Shown: positions 18,797 to 29,195, numbered from the stretch's first letter. The stretch is DNA of 64,000 nt from Bacteroidota bacterium (GCA_018829545.1 JAHJTX010000063.1:1-64000); one strand, 5' to 3'. The notes: generated by a model not told the origin, from the letters alone. Program-made: numbers and translations.

Positions 18797-20386
18797 ATGT
18801 ATAAAGAAATTATTATTAATTCTACCTCTTCGCAAAATAGAGTGGCAATTACTGAAGAAGGGATATTAGCAGATTATTTTGTAGATCATCCGGAAAAAAG
18901 AAGGATGGTTGGCAACATTTATTTTGGACGAGTTGCCCGCGTTCTGCCCGGCATCCGCGCTGCGTTTGTTGATATCGGATTAAAACACGATGCGTTCCTT
19001 CATTTTTCGGACATCGGTCAATCGTTGGATGAAATGAAAGGAATTTTCGACTACGATGATGAATTCGATTCATCTGATGAGGATGTAAAAAACGGAAAAG
19101 ATACAAAGTTGGAATCTCAGGGATCAAGGAGTGAGTCGAAGCCAGAAGAGAAAGAGAGATCGATTCATAAAGTCCGCAAAGGCGATGAAATACTTGTTCA
19201 AATAATTAAAGAACCGGTTAAGGATAAAGGAGTTCGTGTTTCATCCGCAATTTCAATCCCCGGTCGGTTTTGTGTACTGCTGCCGTTTGATGGAAAGATT
19301 GGGATTTCAAAAAAAATTATGGATCATCGGGAGAGAAGGAGATTAAGAAAACTTGCTCGCAGCATACTTCCCGAAAACTGTGGATTGATTATCAGAACCG
19401 CAGCAAAGGAGCAGGACGAAGACGCTTTATCCGCAGATTTAAAATTTTTAGTTAATACTTGGAAGGATATCCAAGAAAAAGTCAAAAATGTAAAACCGCC
19501 TTCTATTGTTTTTACAGATTTAAGCACAACGGTGAGCGTTATCCGCGATCTTTTCACGCCAGATGTTTCAAAGGTTTTTATCGATTCTAAAAAACTCTTT
19601 AAAGAGATACGCGACTATGTTGCATTCATACAGGAGGAGTTGGTAGAAAAGGTTAATTATTATAAGAATATAAATCCCATCTTCGAAGAATTTAAAATCG
19701 AGGAGCAGATAAAAGGAATTATGTCGCGTAAGGTTCAATTACCGAGCGGAGGCTATATAATAATTGAACACACTGAAGCGATGGCTGTAATTGACGTAAA
19801 CAGCGGAAAATATGCGGCAAAAAAAGAGCAGGAATTAAATTCCCTTAAAACGGATTTAGAAGCTACGCGTGAAATTGTTCGGCAGCTTCGTCTTCGCGAT
19901 ATAGGCGGGCTTATAGTAGTTGATTTCATTGACCTTGAGGAGGAAAGGAACAGAAAAAAAATATATGACGAATTCAAAAAGGAATTCAAAAAAGACAGGG
20001 CAAAAATAGCACTTCTCCCGATGACAGAATTCGGGATAATGCAAATTACAAGACAGCGAGTAAGAGAAAATATTCTGCAATCTGTGAACGATGTGTGTCC
20101 ATATTGCGAAGGAACCGGATTGCTTGCGAAAAAATCACACTTAATCCACGAAATTGAGGACTGGATTAAGCGCCTAAGATTTGAAGGAAAAAAGACGCCG
20201 CTGGTCTTAAAAGTTCATCCATCACTTGGCTCAAGATTGAAATCGGGAAAAATTTCAACTTTAACAAAGTTGCGGTTTAAATATTTGATCAGAATAAAAC
20301 TCGAAGAGGATGAAAAAATAAATTTGCAGACATTCCAAATCCTCTCCGCAAAAACCGGAGAAGATTTAACAGAAGAATTTTCATAA
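18797..20386 (+). CDS. rng: Ribonuclease E/G family protein
   Basis: An endoribonuclease for rRNA and mRNA processing, 529 aa. It has an S1 domain near the N-terminus (IYFGRVARVLPGIRAAFVDIG) and the catalytic region with VIDVNSGKYAAKKEQE and LIVVDFIDLEEERN. The Zn-link motif C434-P-Y-C437 is followed by EGTG. A highly acidic/charged insert of about 45 residues (78-121) interrupts the S1 domain. There is no long C-terminal degradosome scaffold, so it is RNase G-like in length. Start ATG at 18797, 21 nt after the dus gene. Confidence 0.95.
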   Translation: MYKEIIINSTSSQNRVAITEEGILADYFVDHPEKRRMVGNIYFGRVARVLPGIRAAFVDIGLKHDAFLHFSDIGQSLDEMKGIFDYDDEFDSSDEDVKNGKDTKLESQGSRSESKPEEKERSIHKVRKGDEILVQIIKEPVKDKGVRVSSAISIPGRFCVLLPFDGKIGISKKIMDHRERRRLRKLARSILPENCGLIIRTAAKEQDEDALSADLKFLVNTWKDIQEKVKNVKPPSIVFTDLSTTVSVIRDLFTPDVSKVFIDSKKLFKEIRDYVAFIQEELVEKVNYYKNINPIFEEFKIEEQIKGIMSRKVQLPSGGYIIIEHTEAMAVIDVNSGKYAAKKEQELNSLKTDLEATREIVRQLRLRDIGGLIVVDFIDLEEERNRKKIYDEFKKEFKKDRAKIALLPMTEFGIMQITRQRVRENILQSVNDVCPYCEGTGLLAKKSHLIHEIEDWIKRLRFEGKKTPLVLKVHPSLGSRLKSGKISTLTKLRFKYLIRIKLEEDEKINLQTFQILSAKTGEDLTEEFS

Positions 20387-20452
20387 GGACATTCTTCCCG
20401 TAGTATTGCATTATTTGTTAAATTTGAACCATAGATTTTTGGAGAAGTAAAT

Positions 20453-21097
20453 ATGAAATTTTTTATTGATACAGCTAACGTTGACGAGATCCGTGAAGCG
20501 CAGGCAATGGGATTTTTGGACGGCGTTACTACCAATCCCTCTCTTGTAGCGAAAGAAGGAAAAGATTTTAGAGTAATTCTTGACGAAATTTTAAGCATCG
20601 TTGATGGACCGGTAAGCGCTGAAGTAGTTGCAACGGATTACGAAGGAATTGTGAAAGAAGGAAAAGAGCTTGCAGCAATACATAAAAACATTGTCGTAAA
20701 AGTTCCTCTAATTAAAGAAGGAATTAAAGCCGTAAAGACGCTTTCGAGTGAAGGAATTAAAACGAACGTAACGCTTTGCTTTTCTGCAACGCAAGCGCTG
20801 CTGGCTGCTAAAGCGGGCGCAACTTACATCAGTCCATTCGTTGGAAGGCTGGATGATATCGGACAAATAGGAATGGATTTGATCGAACAAATTGTTCAGA
20901 TATATAGAAATTATAATTACGAAACAGAAGTACTCGTCGCAAGCGTGCGTTCTCCCATTCATTTACTGGAAGCGGCTTTAATGGGTGCGGACGTTGCAAC
21001 AATACCTTTTTCTGTAATTGATAAATTATTCAATCACCCTCTAACTGATTTGGGATTAGAAAAATTCTTAAGTGATTGGAAAAAATCTAACAAATAG
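20453..21097 (+). CDS. Transaldolase (TalC/FSA type)
   Basis: A small single-domain transaldolase of 214 aa that transfers dihydroxyacetone units between pentose-phosphate intermediates. The motifs are [29 protein letters not shown], and the Schiff-base lysine K83 in VVKVPL, then SPFVGRLDD. The short length groups it with the TalC/fructose-6-phosphate aldolase subfamily. Which of the two activities dominates cannot be settled from the sequence alone. Confidence 0.93.
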   Translation: MKFFIDTANVDEIREAQAMGFLDGVTTNPSLVAKEGKDFRVILDEILSIVDGPVSAEVVATDYEGIVKEGKELAAIHKNIVVKVPLIKEGIKAVKTLSSEGIKTNVTLCFSATQALLAAKAGATYISPFVGRLDDIGQIGMDLIEQIVQIYRNYNYETEVLVASVRSPIHLLEAALMGADVATIPFSVIDKLFNHPLTDLGLEKFLSDWKKSNK

Positions 21098-21103
21098 ACT
21101 GCG

Positions 21104-22186
21104 ATGAAAAAGACGAAATTTTATTCAATTCATGAGAAGCTGGGAGCAAAGCTAGTTGACTTTGCCGGATATAAGATGCCAATTCAATATTCATCCATTA
21201 TAGGTGAACATAAATGCGTGCGCGAAAGCGTTGGTGTTTTTGATGTATCGCATATGGGCGAAGTTAGAATTAAAGGCGAAAGAGCGTTAGATTTTATTCA
21301 AAATATTACCGTAAATAACGCCTCTGTTTTAGTTGATGGGAAAGTTCAATATTCAGCTATGTGTTACGAAGACGGCGGAATTGTTGACGATCTTCTTGTT
21401 TATAGAATTGCAGAGAACGAATTTTTATTGGTTATCAACGCATCCAATATTCAGAAAGATGTTGATTGGATGAAAAAAAATAATTTGTTCGATGTTGATA
21501 TTATTGACGAAAGCGATGAATATTCTCTGCTCGCTGTGCAAGGTCCCAAATCGATTGACGTTCTTCAGAAAATCTGTGCGGATACTATTAAACTTGAATA
21601 TTATACTTTTTTCAACACTAAATGCGCAGGCGTTGATGTTCTTCTTTCAAGAACCGGTTATACGGGCGAACCAGGATACGAAATTTATTTCAAAGGCAGT
21701 GAGAGCGAAGCCGAAAAAATTTGGAGCGCTATTTTTGAAGCGGGAACAGAATTCGGCATTCAACCGATTGGTCTTGCCGCGAGAGACAGTTTGAGATTGG
21801 AGATGGGATTTTGTTTGTACGGCAACGATATTAATCAAACTACAAATCCGTTGGAAGCAGGACTCGGCTGGATTACCAAATTGAAAAAAGAAAATTTCAT
21901 CGGAAAAAATGAAATTGCTCAAATCAAAGAAAATGGCTTAAGCCGCAAATTAGTGCCAATGGTTTGCGACGAGAGAGTTTTTCCGAGAACGGGCTATTCA
22001 ATTCAAGTTGATGGAAAAAAAATCGGATATGTTACCAGCGGGACTGTAAGCCCGATACTTGAAAAGCCTATAGCTTTGGGTTATGTAGATATTAGTTATG
22101 TTGAACTGGGACAATCAGTAAATATTATGATTCGCGATAAGGAAGTCCCGGCTAAAATTGTTAAACTACCTTTTGTTGAGAAATAA
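21104..22186 (+). CDS. gcvT: Glycine cleavage system T protein (aminomethyltransferase)
   Basis: The folate-dependent T protein, which releases ammonia and passes a methylene group from the H-protein lipoyl arm to tetrahydrofolate. The 360 aa show the N-terminal DFAGYKMPIQY, GVFDVSHMGE, and LAVQGPKS, then SRTGYTGEPGYEIY and the C-terminal ALGYVD. Other gcv genes are not in the window. It lies 6 nt after the transaldolase and 1 nt before the comB-like gene, so the three are likely one transcript. Confidence 0.95.
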   Translation: MKKTKFYSIHEKLGAKLVDFAGYKMPIQYSSIIGEHKCVRESVGVFDVSHMGEVRIKGERALDFIQNITVNNASVLVDGKVQYSAMCYEDGGIVDDLLVYRIAENEFLLVINASNIQKDVDWMKKNNLFDVDIIDESDEYSLLAVQGPKSIDVLQKICADTIKLEYYTFFNTKCAGVDVLLSRTGYTGEPGYEIYFKGSESEAEKIWSAIFEAGTEFGIQPIGLAARDSLRLEMGFCLYGNDINQTTNPLEAGLGWITKLKKENFIGKNEIAQIKENGLSRKLVPMVCDERVFPRTGYSIQVDGKKIGYVTSGTVSPILEKPIALGYVDISYVELGQSVNIMIRDKEVPAKIVKLPFVEK

Positions 22187-22187
22187 A

Positions 22188-22922
22188 ATGAAAATTAATG
22201 TTTTAATGTCGCCGCTAAATGCAGATGAACTCTATTTTACCGGCAAGACTACTGTTGTTATTGATGTTCTGCGTGCGACATCTGTAATTGCTAATGCGCT
22301 TAATAACGGCGCCCGCGAAGTTATTCCCGTAGGCTCTGTTGATTTTGCAATGAAAATATCCGGCAATGCGCACGGCGGACAAACACTTCTCTGCGGAGAA
22401 CGCAACACCGTGATGATAGAAGGATTTAGTTTAGGCAATTCTCCTCTTGAATTTACACAAGAAGTTGTTCAAGGAAAATCTATAATTTTGTTCACAACCA
22501 ATGGCTCAAAAGCAATTGTTAGGGCAAAATTTTCTGCAAATCTATTTACAGCCAGCTACAACAATCTTAAAGCCATCGCGGATCATCTGTTGAAACTTGG
22601 CAATGACGTTGAAATAATGTGCGCCGGTAAAAACGGTATGTTCAGTTTGGAAGATACAGCATGTGCTGGTAAATTAATTTCTGAACTGATGAACGGTGAC
22701 AAGACTATTGAATTAGCCGACGCTGCAAAAGCAAGTCTTGTAATCAACAATTCTTATAATGACGATTTGCAAATTCATTTGGCAAATACCGAGCACGGAC
22801 AATTACTAATTCAAAACAAGTTTGACGAAGATATTAAATTCTGTGCGACTGAGAATAACATCGAAATTATACCCATATTTCAGGATGGTGTTATCAAAGT
22901 TCTAAAACAAGAGACTGAATAA
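22188..22922 (+). CDS. comB: 2-phosphosulfolactate phosphatase family (ComB-like)
   Basis: A Mg-dependent acid phosphatase family first known from coenzyme M synthesis but found in many bacteria without CoM. The motif TTVVIDVLRATSVIANAL near residue 20, LLCGERN, GFSLGNSPLEF and LFTTNGSKA are family hallmarks. I place the start at the ATG at 22188, one base after the gcvT stop. An upstream in-frame ATG at 22158 would put ten extra residues inside gcvT. No other sulfolactate genes are near, so the physiological substrate is open. Confidence 0.88.
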   Translation: MKINVLMSPLNADELYFTGKTTVVIDVLRATSVIANALNNGAREVIPVGSVDFAMKISGNAHGGQTLLCGERNTVMIEGFSLGNSPLEFTQEVVQGKSIILFTTNGSKAIVRAKFSANLFTASYNNLKAIADHLLKLGNDVEIMCAGKNGMFSLEDTACAGKLISELMNGDKTIELADAAKASLVINNSYNDDLQIHLANTEHGQLLIQNKFDEDIKFCATENNIEIIPIFQDGVIKVLKQETE

Positions 22923-22942
22923 ATTAGCTATAACAAGAGACT

Positions 22943-25420
22943 ATGGCAGCCGAAAAAAGGAAGAAATCAAATTCGAAAGCGGAAGGCGATACGGTATTCT
23001 CGTCTGAGAAAAAGAAAAAACTTCTCGGCATAAGCTTAATTGTTTTTGCCATGCTTTTATTCTTAAGCATACTCTCGCACTCTTCGTATGATTCTGCGAA
23101 AATTTCTTTGGGATTTGCCGACTTATTTAAAATATTTTCATCCGATCCCGAATTTCTTGAACGAGCAGGAAGCGTTCATAATTTACTTGGACTGTTCGGC
23201 GCCTACCTTTCAAACTTTTTCATCTACTCATCGATTGGATATTTTTCAATTGTTTTTCCCGTAATACTTTTTATTTGGGGCTTAGCAATTGTTAAAAACG
23301 ACAATTACAAATACGCCGTTTATCTATCGAATTTTTTAATTTCCGCCAGTATTATTATCGCTTCGCTTTTTGGAATGCTTCGAGAGGAGCTGGATTTACT
23401 TTATGAAAGCCCGGAAGTCGCCGGCAAAGTCGGTGATTTTTTCGGCGCAGGCGTCGGCAGATTGTTGGGCGGATTAGGCGGTTCAATATTTTTAGTAGCA
23501 TTACTCTTCGTTGTCGTTTTCATTGCATTCGATATTAATTTGGAAAATCTGTTTCAAAAAATCAAGGGGTTATTCACAGGCGCATTTGAAGAAGAAAAGA
23601 AAGACAGTTCAATTAAAATTAATAAGCCTGAAGAAAATATCGAGAAAATTGAGCAGCTATCGGAACGGAAAAAACGGAAGCTTTTTGGTTCGGCTAAAAA
23701 TGTTGAAGCTGTACCCGCAGATGAAGATTCAGGTGAAACGAGTGAGCATGCTAAAGAAACCAGCATTCGTATAATCAGAAAAGATGACCAGTCAAATGTG
23801 GTTGAAAGTGAACCGGTAAAGGATGATGTAGAGCCGCAGATAAGCAAGTCCGGCAAAAAAACTGAAGACCTTTACAAATTGGAGAAAGAAAAAAAAATTG
23901 AAGCCGATCTTCCCGATCAATGGGAAGAAAAAATTAATTTTATTAAACCTAGACTTGACTTACTAGACGCCGCTTCTGAAGAAGAAATAAAAATTCCGGA
24001 AGAAGAATTAAAACGAAACGCCGAATTACTCAAAGAAAAACTAGCGTTGTTCGATATTCAGATTGATGATATTTCAGTGACGCCAGGTCCTGTAGTTACG
24101 CTCTATGAAATCGTCCCGGCTCCAGGCGTTAAGATAAGTAGAATTGTAAGCCTCGAGAACGACATTGCTCTGGCTCTTGCTGCTAGAGGAATTAGAATTA
24201 TCGCTCCTATTCCAGGTAAAAGCGCAATTGGTGTTGAGATACCGAATGCAAAATCTTCTTTGGTTAATGCGCGTTCAGTTATTTCAAAAATCGAGTCATC
24301 AAAAGCTGAGTTGCCGCTTGTTTTGGGAAAAACTATTATCGGCGATGTTTATATAACCGATCTCGCGGCAATGCCTCACTTGCTTATCGCCGGTTCAACC
24401 GGTTCCGGAAAGAGCGTTGGAATAAATATGCTGCTGACGAGTTTAATTTATGCCAAGCCGCCATCAGACGTAAAATTTGTAATCATTGATCCTAAAAAAA
24501 TTGAACTTTCTTTTTATGGAAAGTTGAACAAACATTATCTTGCGGTGTCTCCTGATTTAGATGAAGAAATAATAACGAATCCGCAGAATGCATTACTTGC
24601 GTTAAAAGCTGTTGAGTACGAAATGGAGCGCAGGTATGATAAACTTGCTAAAGTCGGCGCGCGTAATATTATTGACTATAATAAAAAAGTTACAAACGAA
24701 AGAACCAAACCGGCTGATACCGAAACCATGAAGCACTATAAGATGCCGTATATTGTTGTGGTGATTGACGAACTCGCTGACTTGATGATGACCTCCGGTA
24801 AAGAAGTTGAAGAGCCGATTGCGCGTCTTGCACAGCTTGCAAGAGCAGTTGGTATTCATTTGGTCGTTGCTACACAGCGTCCTTCGGTAAATGTTATCAC
24901 CGGCGTTATTAAGGCAAACTTTGCCGCTAGAATTGCGTATCAAGTTGCAACAAAAATTGATTCGCGAACAATACTCGATATGAACGGAGCCGAGCAGCTT
25001 TTAGGAAGAGGCGATATGCTGTTTCTGCCCGGAGGAATGCCCAAGCCTATTCGAATTCAGAATGCGTTTATTTCTACCGAAGAAGTAGAAAAACTTACTA
25101 ATTTCATTTATGTGCAAAAGGGTTATTCAAAAAGATATTTCCTCCCTTCGATGTTCGAGAGAAAAGCAGAATCAAGCGGTAGTTTCTTAGCCGATCTAGA
25201 TCCAATGTTCGAAGATGCGGCGAGAGTAATAGTCCGCCATCAGCAGGGCTCTGTATCGCTGCTTCAGAGGAGGTTAAAGTTAGGATATTCACGAGCAGCG
25301 AGAATTGTTGATCAACTTGAAGAAGCAGGAATTGTTGGAAGTTCCGAAGGCAGCAAAGCCCGCGAAGTTAGAGTTGAAACTGAAGAAGAACTTGAAACGA
25401 TACTGAGGTCGTTAACATGA
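22943..25420 (+). CDS. ftsK: DNA translocase FtsK
   Basis: A septal DNA pump that clears chromosomes during division and activates Xer recombination. The 825-aa protein has four N-terminal membrane helices (about 25-200), a charged linker (to ~335), and the motor with Walker A AGSTGSGKSV (Gly-Lys-Ser at 484-491) and IVVVIDELADLMM. The C-terminal winged-helix gamma domain (about 755-825) reads LLQRRLKLGYSRAARIVDQLE. A Xer recombinase partner is encoded at 45539. The stop overlaps the lolA start (ATGA). Confidence 0.97.
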   Translation: MAAEKRKKSNSKAEGDTVFSSEKKKKLLGISLIVFAMLLFLSILSHSSYDSAKISLGFADLFKIFSSDPEFLERAGSVHNLLGLFGAYLSNFFIYSSIGYFSIVFPVILFIWGLAIVKNDNYKYAVYLSNFLISASIIIASLFGMLREELDLLYESPEVAGKVGDFFGAGVGRLLGGLGGSIFLVALLFVVVFIAFDINLENLFQKIKGLFTGAFEEEKKDSSIKINKPEENIEKIEQLSERKKRKLFGSAKNVEAVPADEDSGETSEHAKETSIRIIRKDDQSNVVESEPVKDDVEPQISKSGKKTEDLYKLEKEKKIEADLPDQWEEKINFIKPRLDLLDAASEEEIKIPEEELKRNAELLKEKLALFDIQIDDISVTPGPVVTLYEIVPAPGVKISRIVSLENDIALALAARGIRIIAPIPGKSAIGVEIPNAKSSLVNARSVISKIESSKAELPLVLGKTIIGDVYITDLAAMPHLLIAGSTGSGKSVGINMLLTSLIYAKPPSDVKFVIIDPKKIELSFYGKLNKHYLAVSPDLDEEIITNPQNALLALKAVEYEMERRYDKLAKVGARNIIDYNKKVTNERTKPADTETMKHYKMPYIVVVIDELADLMMTSGKEVEEPIARLAQLARAVGIHLVVATQRPSVNVITGVIKANFAARIAYQVATKIDSRTILDMNGAEQLLGRGDMLFLPGGMPKPIRIQNAFISTEEVEKLTNFIYVQKGYSKRYFLPSMFERKAESSGSFLADLDPMFEDAARVIVRHQQGSVSLLQRRLKLGYSRAARIVDQLEEAGIVGSSEGSKAREVRVETEEELETILRSLT

Positions 25421-26007
25421 TTTTTTTATTAGCTCTTCTGATGACCGCTTCACTTTTCGCTCAAGAAAAAAACGCTGAGGATTACTTTTTGGAGTTCAGA
25501 AATAAATTTGAAAAGATAGATGGATTTTCTTCGGATTTTATTCAGACATCTGATTTTGTCACCACTAAATTAAGCGGAAAATTTTTCTACAAAAAGAAAT
25601 CGAAATTCAAGATTGACTTAAAATTTCATAAGATAATCAGCGATGGGAAAACAATTTGGAATTACGACTCCAGATTCAACAGAGTGATTGTGAATGATCA
25701 GGAGAATGATGTCTCGTCATTTTCAATTGATAAAATCCTTTACGAATATCCGTCTCAGTGTGATCTCTCAGTTCAAAGTACTACTGGAAACACTACTGTT
25801 ATTATACTAAAACCGAAGAATGGTCTCCTGAATTTTGATTCGGCTTTTCTAACTCTTGTTAATTCTTTCATTTCAAAAATCATAATAACAGATTTTAACG
25901 GAAACAAAATTGAATTCATTTTGAATAATATTCAGTTTATTTCACAACCAGATAAAGAGTTTGTTTTTAATCCAGAAAAAGGGACAGAAATTATTGATCT
26001 CAGATAG
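25417..26007 (+). CDS. lolA: Outer-membrane lipoprotein carrier protein LolA family
   Basis: A periplasmic chaperone that carries lipoproteins from the inner to the outer membrane. The 196-aa protein has a signal peptide (1-16, ending LFAQ), then FRNKFEKIDGFSSDFIQTS, SGKFFYKKKSKFKID, and an IWNYDSRFNRVIV stretch typical of LolA in Bacteroidota. The start overlaps the ftsK stop by 4 nt, giving translational coupling. Confidence 0.88.
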   Translation: MIFLLALLMTASLFAQEKNAEDYFLEFRNKFEKIDGFSSDFIQTSDFVTTKLSGKFFYKKKSKFKIDLKFHKIISDGKTIWNYDSRFNRVIVNDQENDVSSFSIDKILYEYPSQCDLSVQSTTGNTTVIILKPKNGLLNFDSAFLTLVNSFISKIIITDFNGNKIEFILNNIQFISQPDKEFVFNPEKGTEIIDLR

Positions 26008-27058
26008 CACATTCCATAAAATCAAAAAAGCGCTCGGATATTTTATTCCGTTTCTGCTCACTTTTGTATTTCTGTATTTGGCTTTTCACGATGTTGATCT
26101 GGCGCAAGCTGTAAAACTAATTGGAAACTCGTCAGTCGTTTGGTTATTACCGTTTTTATTTGTCTTTATGCTTTCTCATTTTATCCGCGCAATAAGATGG
26201 AAGTTTATTCTTCGCTCAGTTAAAAAGGATACGTCAATTCTAAATTTATTTGGAACGACGATGGTTGGTTATGGCGTTAACTGCGTTGTTCCGCGGCTCG
26301 GCGAATTGTACAGAGCGCTGTTCATAGGTAAATGGGAAGGACTATCTCGTTCATCAATGCTCGGAACTATAATTGTGGAAAGAGTGATTGATATTCTGGC
26401 GCTAGGTATTTCGGTTCTGATTAGCGTTCTGATTTATTCAGGCAATTTGTATGAAGAAATTGAATGGCTTAGATCCGCGGTGATATTCGGATTTGCGGCG
26501 ATATTTTTAGTAATACTATTTCTTGTCCTCCTCGTTAAACTCAAAGAGAATTTCTACAATGGGATCTTAAAAATCGCAGGAAAGTTTTCTAAAAAAATTG
26601 CAGAAAAGTTATCGTATGTTTTTATGATGCTCATTGATGGATTTCAAAGTTTGAAAGGTATAACCAACTATTTAGTAGTAATTATTCTTACTGTATTAAT
26701 TATGCTGGTTTACGGTTATAACTCGCTATTAGGTTTTTACATGCTCGGTATGGATGAAATTGTTCACGTTAACTATGGAACAGCTTGGGTAGTAATGACA
26801 ATCAGCGCCTTTGGAATTGTGATTCCAACGCCGGGCGGAACAGGTTCTTATCATTTTATTGTTAAATCTGTACTGGTAGGGTTATACGGATTTTCCGAAG
26901 AATTTGGTTCGGCTTATGCTCTACTTACTCATCTCATTTCATATCTTTCTTTTATCTCGTCGACCGTTTTATTCGTTTACATTATTAACCGTAGAAGAGT
27001 AAAGCAAGGATTCCCAAAAGAAAATTTCTTATCTGTATTTAAATACAGGGAGAAGTAA
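25961..27058 (+). CDS. YbhN/AglD-type flippase-like membrane protein (UPF0104)
   Basis: An integral membrane protein with about eight hydrophobic helices of the lysylphosphatidylglycerol-synthase transmembrane family. Family strings include HFIRAIRWKFIL, NCVVPRLGELYRA, VIVERVIDILALG and VIPTPGGTGSYHF. The first ATG (25961) lies 47 nt inside lolA. A TTG at 25994, which cuts the overlap to 14 nt and begins LISDSTFHK, is an attractive alternative. The substrate is unknown: members move or modify lipids or polyprenyl-linked sugars. Confidence 0.85.
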   Translation: MFLIQKKGQKLLISDSTFHKIKKALGYFIPFLLTFVFLYLAFHDVDLAQAVKLIGNSSVVWLLPFLFVFMLSHFIRAIRWKFILRSVKKDTSILNLFGTTMVGYGVNCVVPRLGELYRALFIGKWEGLSRSSMLGTIIVERVIDILALGISVLISVLIYSGNLYEEIEWLRSAVIFGFAAIFLVILFLVLLVKLKENFYNGILKIAGKFSKKIAEKLSYVFMMLIDGFQSLKGITNYLVVIILTVLIMLVYGYNSLLGFYMLGMDEIVHVNYGTAWVVMTISAFGIVIPTPGGTGSYHFIVKSVLVGLYGFSEEFGSAYALLTHLISYLSFISSTVLFVYIINRRRVKQGFPKENFLSVFKYREK

Positions 27059-27694
27059 TTGAAGAAATTTACTTTGTTACTTCTAATGGCTTTTTATTCA
27101 TCCTCCTTTGGACAGGTTGACCTTGTTGGAGGTATGGGAATAATTTTCATAAATAATTATTCGCTCGCGGATTATATTAATACAAATATTCCCTCTCCGG
27201 AAAAGGTTGGTACTTTCAGCAGCGCTTTGGAATTATACTGCGAAGCTGATTATTCACTTCTCCCAAATATTGAACTTGGAGCAGAGATTGCTTACACATT
27301 ATTCTCGTATAACACAAATATTGCAGGCATCACTAATTACAATATCTCTTATAATCACTATAAGCCGTCGGTTTTAGCATATTATGTGTTATCGGGATAC
27401 GGTTATAAATTGAAATTGGGCGGTGGTCTTGGTCCAAGATTTCTTTATCTTGATGAAAAAATAATCGGGACAGAGAGTTATTCAGCAAGTGGGTTTGGCG
27501 TTTTGCTTAGAGCGCAGGGTCATACTCTATTGAGCGATGATTTATACGCAAATATCGGTTCAACATTAAGATATGATTTTCCGGGCGCTCCAATAAAAGG
27601 TTCAAAAAAAATATTCAATTCTGTTTTAGATAAAGAAGTGAATATTAATTCTTTTTCAATAAGCGTAAATATTGGTGTTTCATATTTCTTTTAA
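27059..27694 (+). CDS. Small outer-membrane beta-barrel protein, unknown function
   Basis: A 211-aa protein with a signal peptide (about 1-18, ending SFGQ), followed by alternating strands rich in Tyr and Gly and a C-terminal aromatic residue (SYFF), as in outer-membrane barrels. The start is TTG at 27059, directly after the stop of the YbhN-like gene. The nearest ATG would remove the signal. I do not recognise a specific family. It lies between the YbhN-like protein and uppP. Confidence 0.7.
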   Translation: MKKFTLLLLMAFYSSSFGQVDLVGGMGIIFINNYSLADYINTNIPSPEKVGTFSSALELYCEADYSLLPNIELGAEIAYTLFSYNTNIAGITNYNISYNHYKPSVLAYYVLSGYGYKLKLGGGLGPRFLYLDEKIIGTESYSASGFGVLLRAQGHTLLSDDLYANIGSTLRYDFPGAPIKGSKKIFNSVLDKEVNINSFSISVNIGVSYFF

Positions 27695-27702
27695 GGTGCA
27701 AA

Positions 27703-28551
27703 GTGACAATTTTCGAAGCTTTTTTATTAGGAATAATACAAGGTCTAACAGAATTTTTACCGATAAGCAGTACGGGACATTTGACTGTAGCCGGTAAACT
27801 TTTTGGATTGATTTCTCCGGATCAGCCAGAGCGGTGGACAGCTTTTATTGCAGTGATTCAAATGGGGACTTTGTTTGCAATTATTATTTACTTTTGGAAT
27901 GACCTTTGGCAAATTCTGATTGATTTTTTCAAAGAGAATATCATTCATCCGAAAAAATTTGCGAATCAAAACTCAAACTCAAAACTTGGATGGCTTATAA
28001 TTCTTGGTTCAATTCCGGTTGCCGTGATCGGATTGGGTTTTAAAGATATTATTGAAGGCAGTCTAACAAAAAATTTATACGTCATTGCCGGCAGTTTAAT
28101 TTTATTGGCGCTCGTACTGGCGCTTGCAGAGAAGGTGGGCAAATTCACAAAAGATATTAAAGACCTTGGCTGGAAGGATGCTCTGATAATTGGAATAGGA
28201 CAATCATTTGCGCTTATTCCAGGTTCTTCAAGATCGGGCACTACAATTACAGCGGGCATGTTCGTTGGCTTGAAACGCGATACAGCCGCAAAATTTTCAT
28301 TTCTGTTGAGTGTGCCTGCTATTTTCGGCAGCGGACTTTTAGAATTTTTTGAGTCTTTGAAATACATCGACAGCGGCGGAATGCTGAATTTAATTGTGGC
28401 AACAATTGCCGCAGCCGTGAGCGGTTATTTAACAATTGCGTTTCTACTTAACTATTTGAAAAAGAATTCCACTCACATTTTTATTTACTACAGAATTGCT
28501 TTAGGAATTGCAATAATCACATTGATAACTACAAACATAATTAATCCATAG
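27703..28551 (+). CDS. uppP: Undecaprenyl-diphosphatase UppP (BacA)
   Basis: Recycles undecaprenyl diphosphate to the monophosphate carrier for peptidoglycan and surface glycans. The 282-aa membrane protein has the two active-site motifs [13 protein letters not shown] (near residue 15) and [10 protein letters not shown] (near 173), with about eight helices. The start is GTG at 27703. It supplies carrier lipid that the glycan cluster at 46625-59746 would also need. Confidence 0.96.
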   Translation: MTIFEAFLLGIIQGLTEFLPISSTGHLTVAGKLFGLISPDQPERWTAFIAVIQMGTLFAIIIYFWNDLWQILIDFFKENIIHPKKFANQNSNSKLGWLIILGSIPVAVIGLGFKDIIEGSLTKNLYVIAGSLILLALVLALAEKVGKFTKDIKDLGWKDALIIGIGQSFALIPGSSRSGTTITAGMFVGLKRDTAAKFSFLLSVPAIFGSGLLEFFESLKYIDSGGMLNLIVATIAAAVSGYLTIAFLLNYLKKNSTHIFIYYRIALGIAIITLITTNIINP

Positions 28552-28559
28552 GTGTAATC

Positions 28560-29195
28560 ATGAAAAAACCATTATTGATTTTGATGAGCATGTTTCTCTT
28601 TGTTACTGCTTGTAATGCTCAAGAGAATAGGGAAACAGACAACAAATTAAATACTAGCAAAAAATCAGAGGAAAACTTGAAAGATCTTTTAACGCTGAAT
28701 AAAGACGAAATACTTGTTGCGGTTTTTCAAACAAATCTCGGAAATTTTGAAATTGAGTTGTTCGCAAAAGAAGTGCCTAAAACCGTTGAAAACTTTGCCG
28801 GATTAGCATTAAAGAAATATTATGATGGAATAATTTTTCATAGAATTATTGATAATTTCATGATTCAAGGCGGCGACCCAACAGGAACAGGACGCGGCGG
28901 CGAAAGTTTATGGGGAGGTAAATTTGCAGATGAATTCAATCAAAATTTGCGTCACGATGTGCCGGGCGTTTTGTCGATGGCTAATGCCGGTCCAAATACA
29001 AACGGAAGTCAATTTTTCATCACTTTAGTTCCAACTCCTTGGCTTGACGGCAAGCATTCGGTATTCGGAAAAGTTATTTCCGGAATGGATGTAGTTGTTG
29101 CGATTGGCAAAGTGCAAACATCAAAACCTTACGACAAACCTCTAGCCGATGTGGTAATGCAGGCAGTAACTTTAGAAAAAAGAGTTAACAAATAA
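28560..29195 (+). CDS. Peptidyl-prolyl cis-trans isomerase (cyclophilin) lipoprotein
   Basis: A cyclophilin-type proline isomerase of 211 aa. The N-terminal signal ends in lipobox V15-T-A-C18, so it is expected to be a lipoprotein. Active-site and family strings are [46 protein letters not shown] and [11 protein letters not shown]. It probably aids folding of periplasmic or outer-membrane proteins. Starts 8 nt after uppP. Confidence 0.94.
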   Translation: MKKPLLILMSMFLFVTACNAQENRETDNKLNTSKKSEENLKDLLTLNKDEILVAVFQTNLGNFEIELFAKEVPKTVENFAGLALKKYYDGIIFHRIIDNFMIQGGDPTGTGRGGESLWGGKFADEFNQNLRHDVPGVLSMANAGPNTNGSQFFITLVPTPWLDGKHSVFGKVISGMDVVVAIGKVQTSKPYDKPLADVVMQAVTLEKRVNK

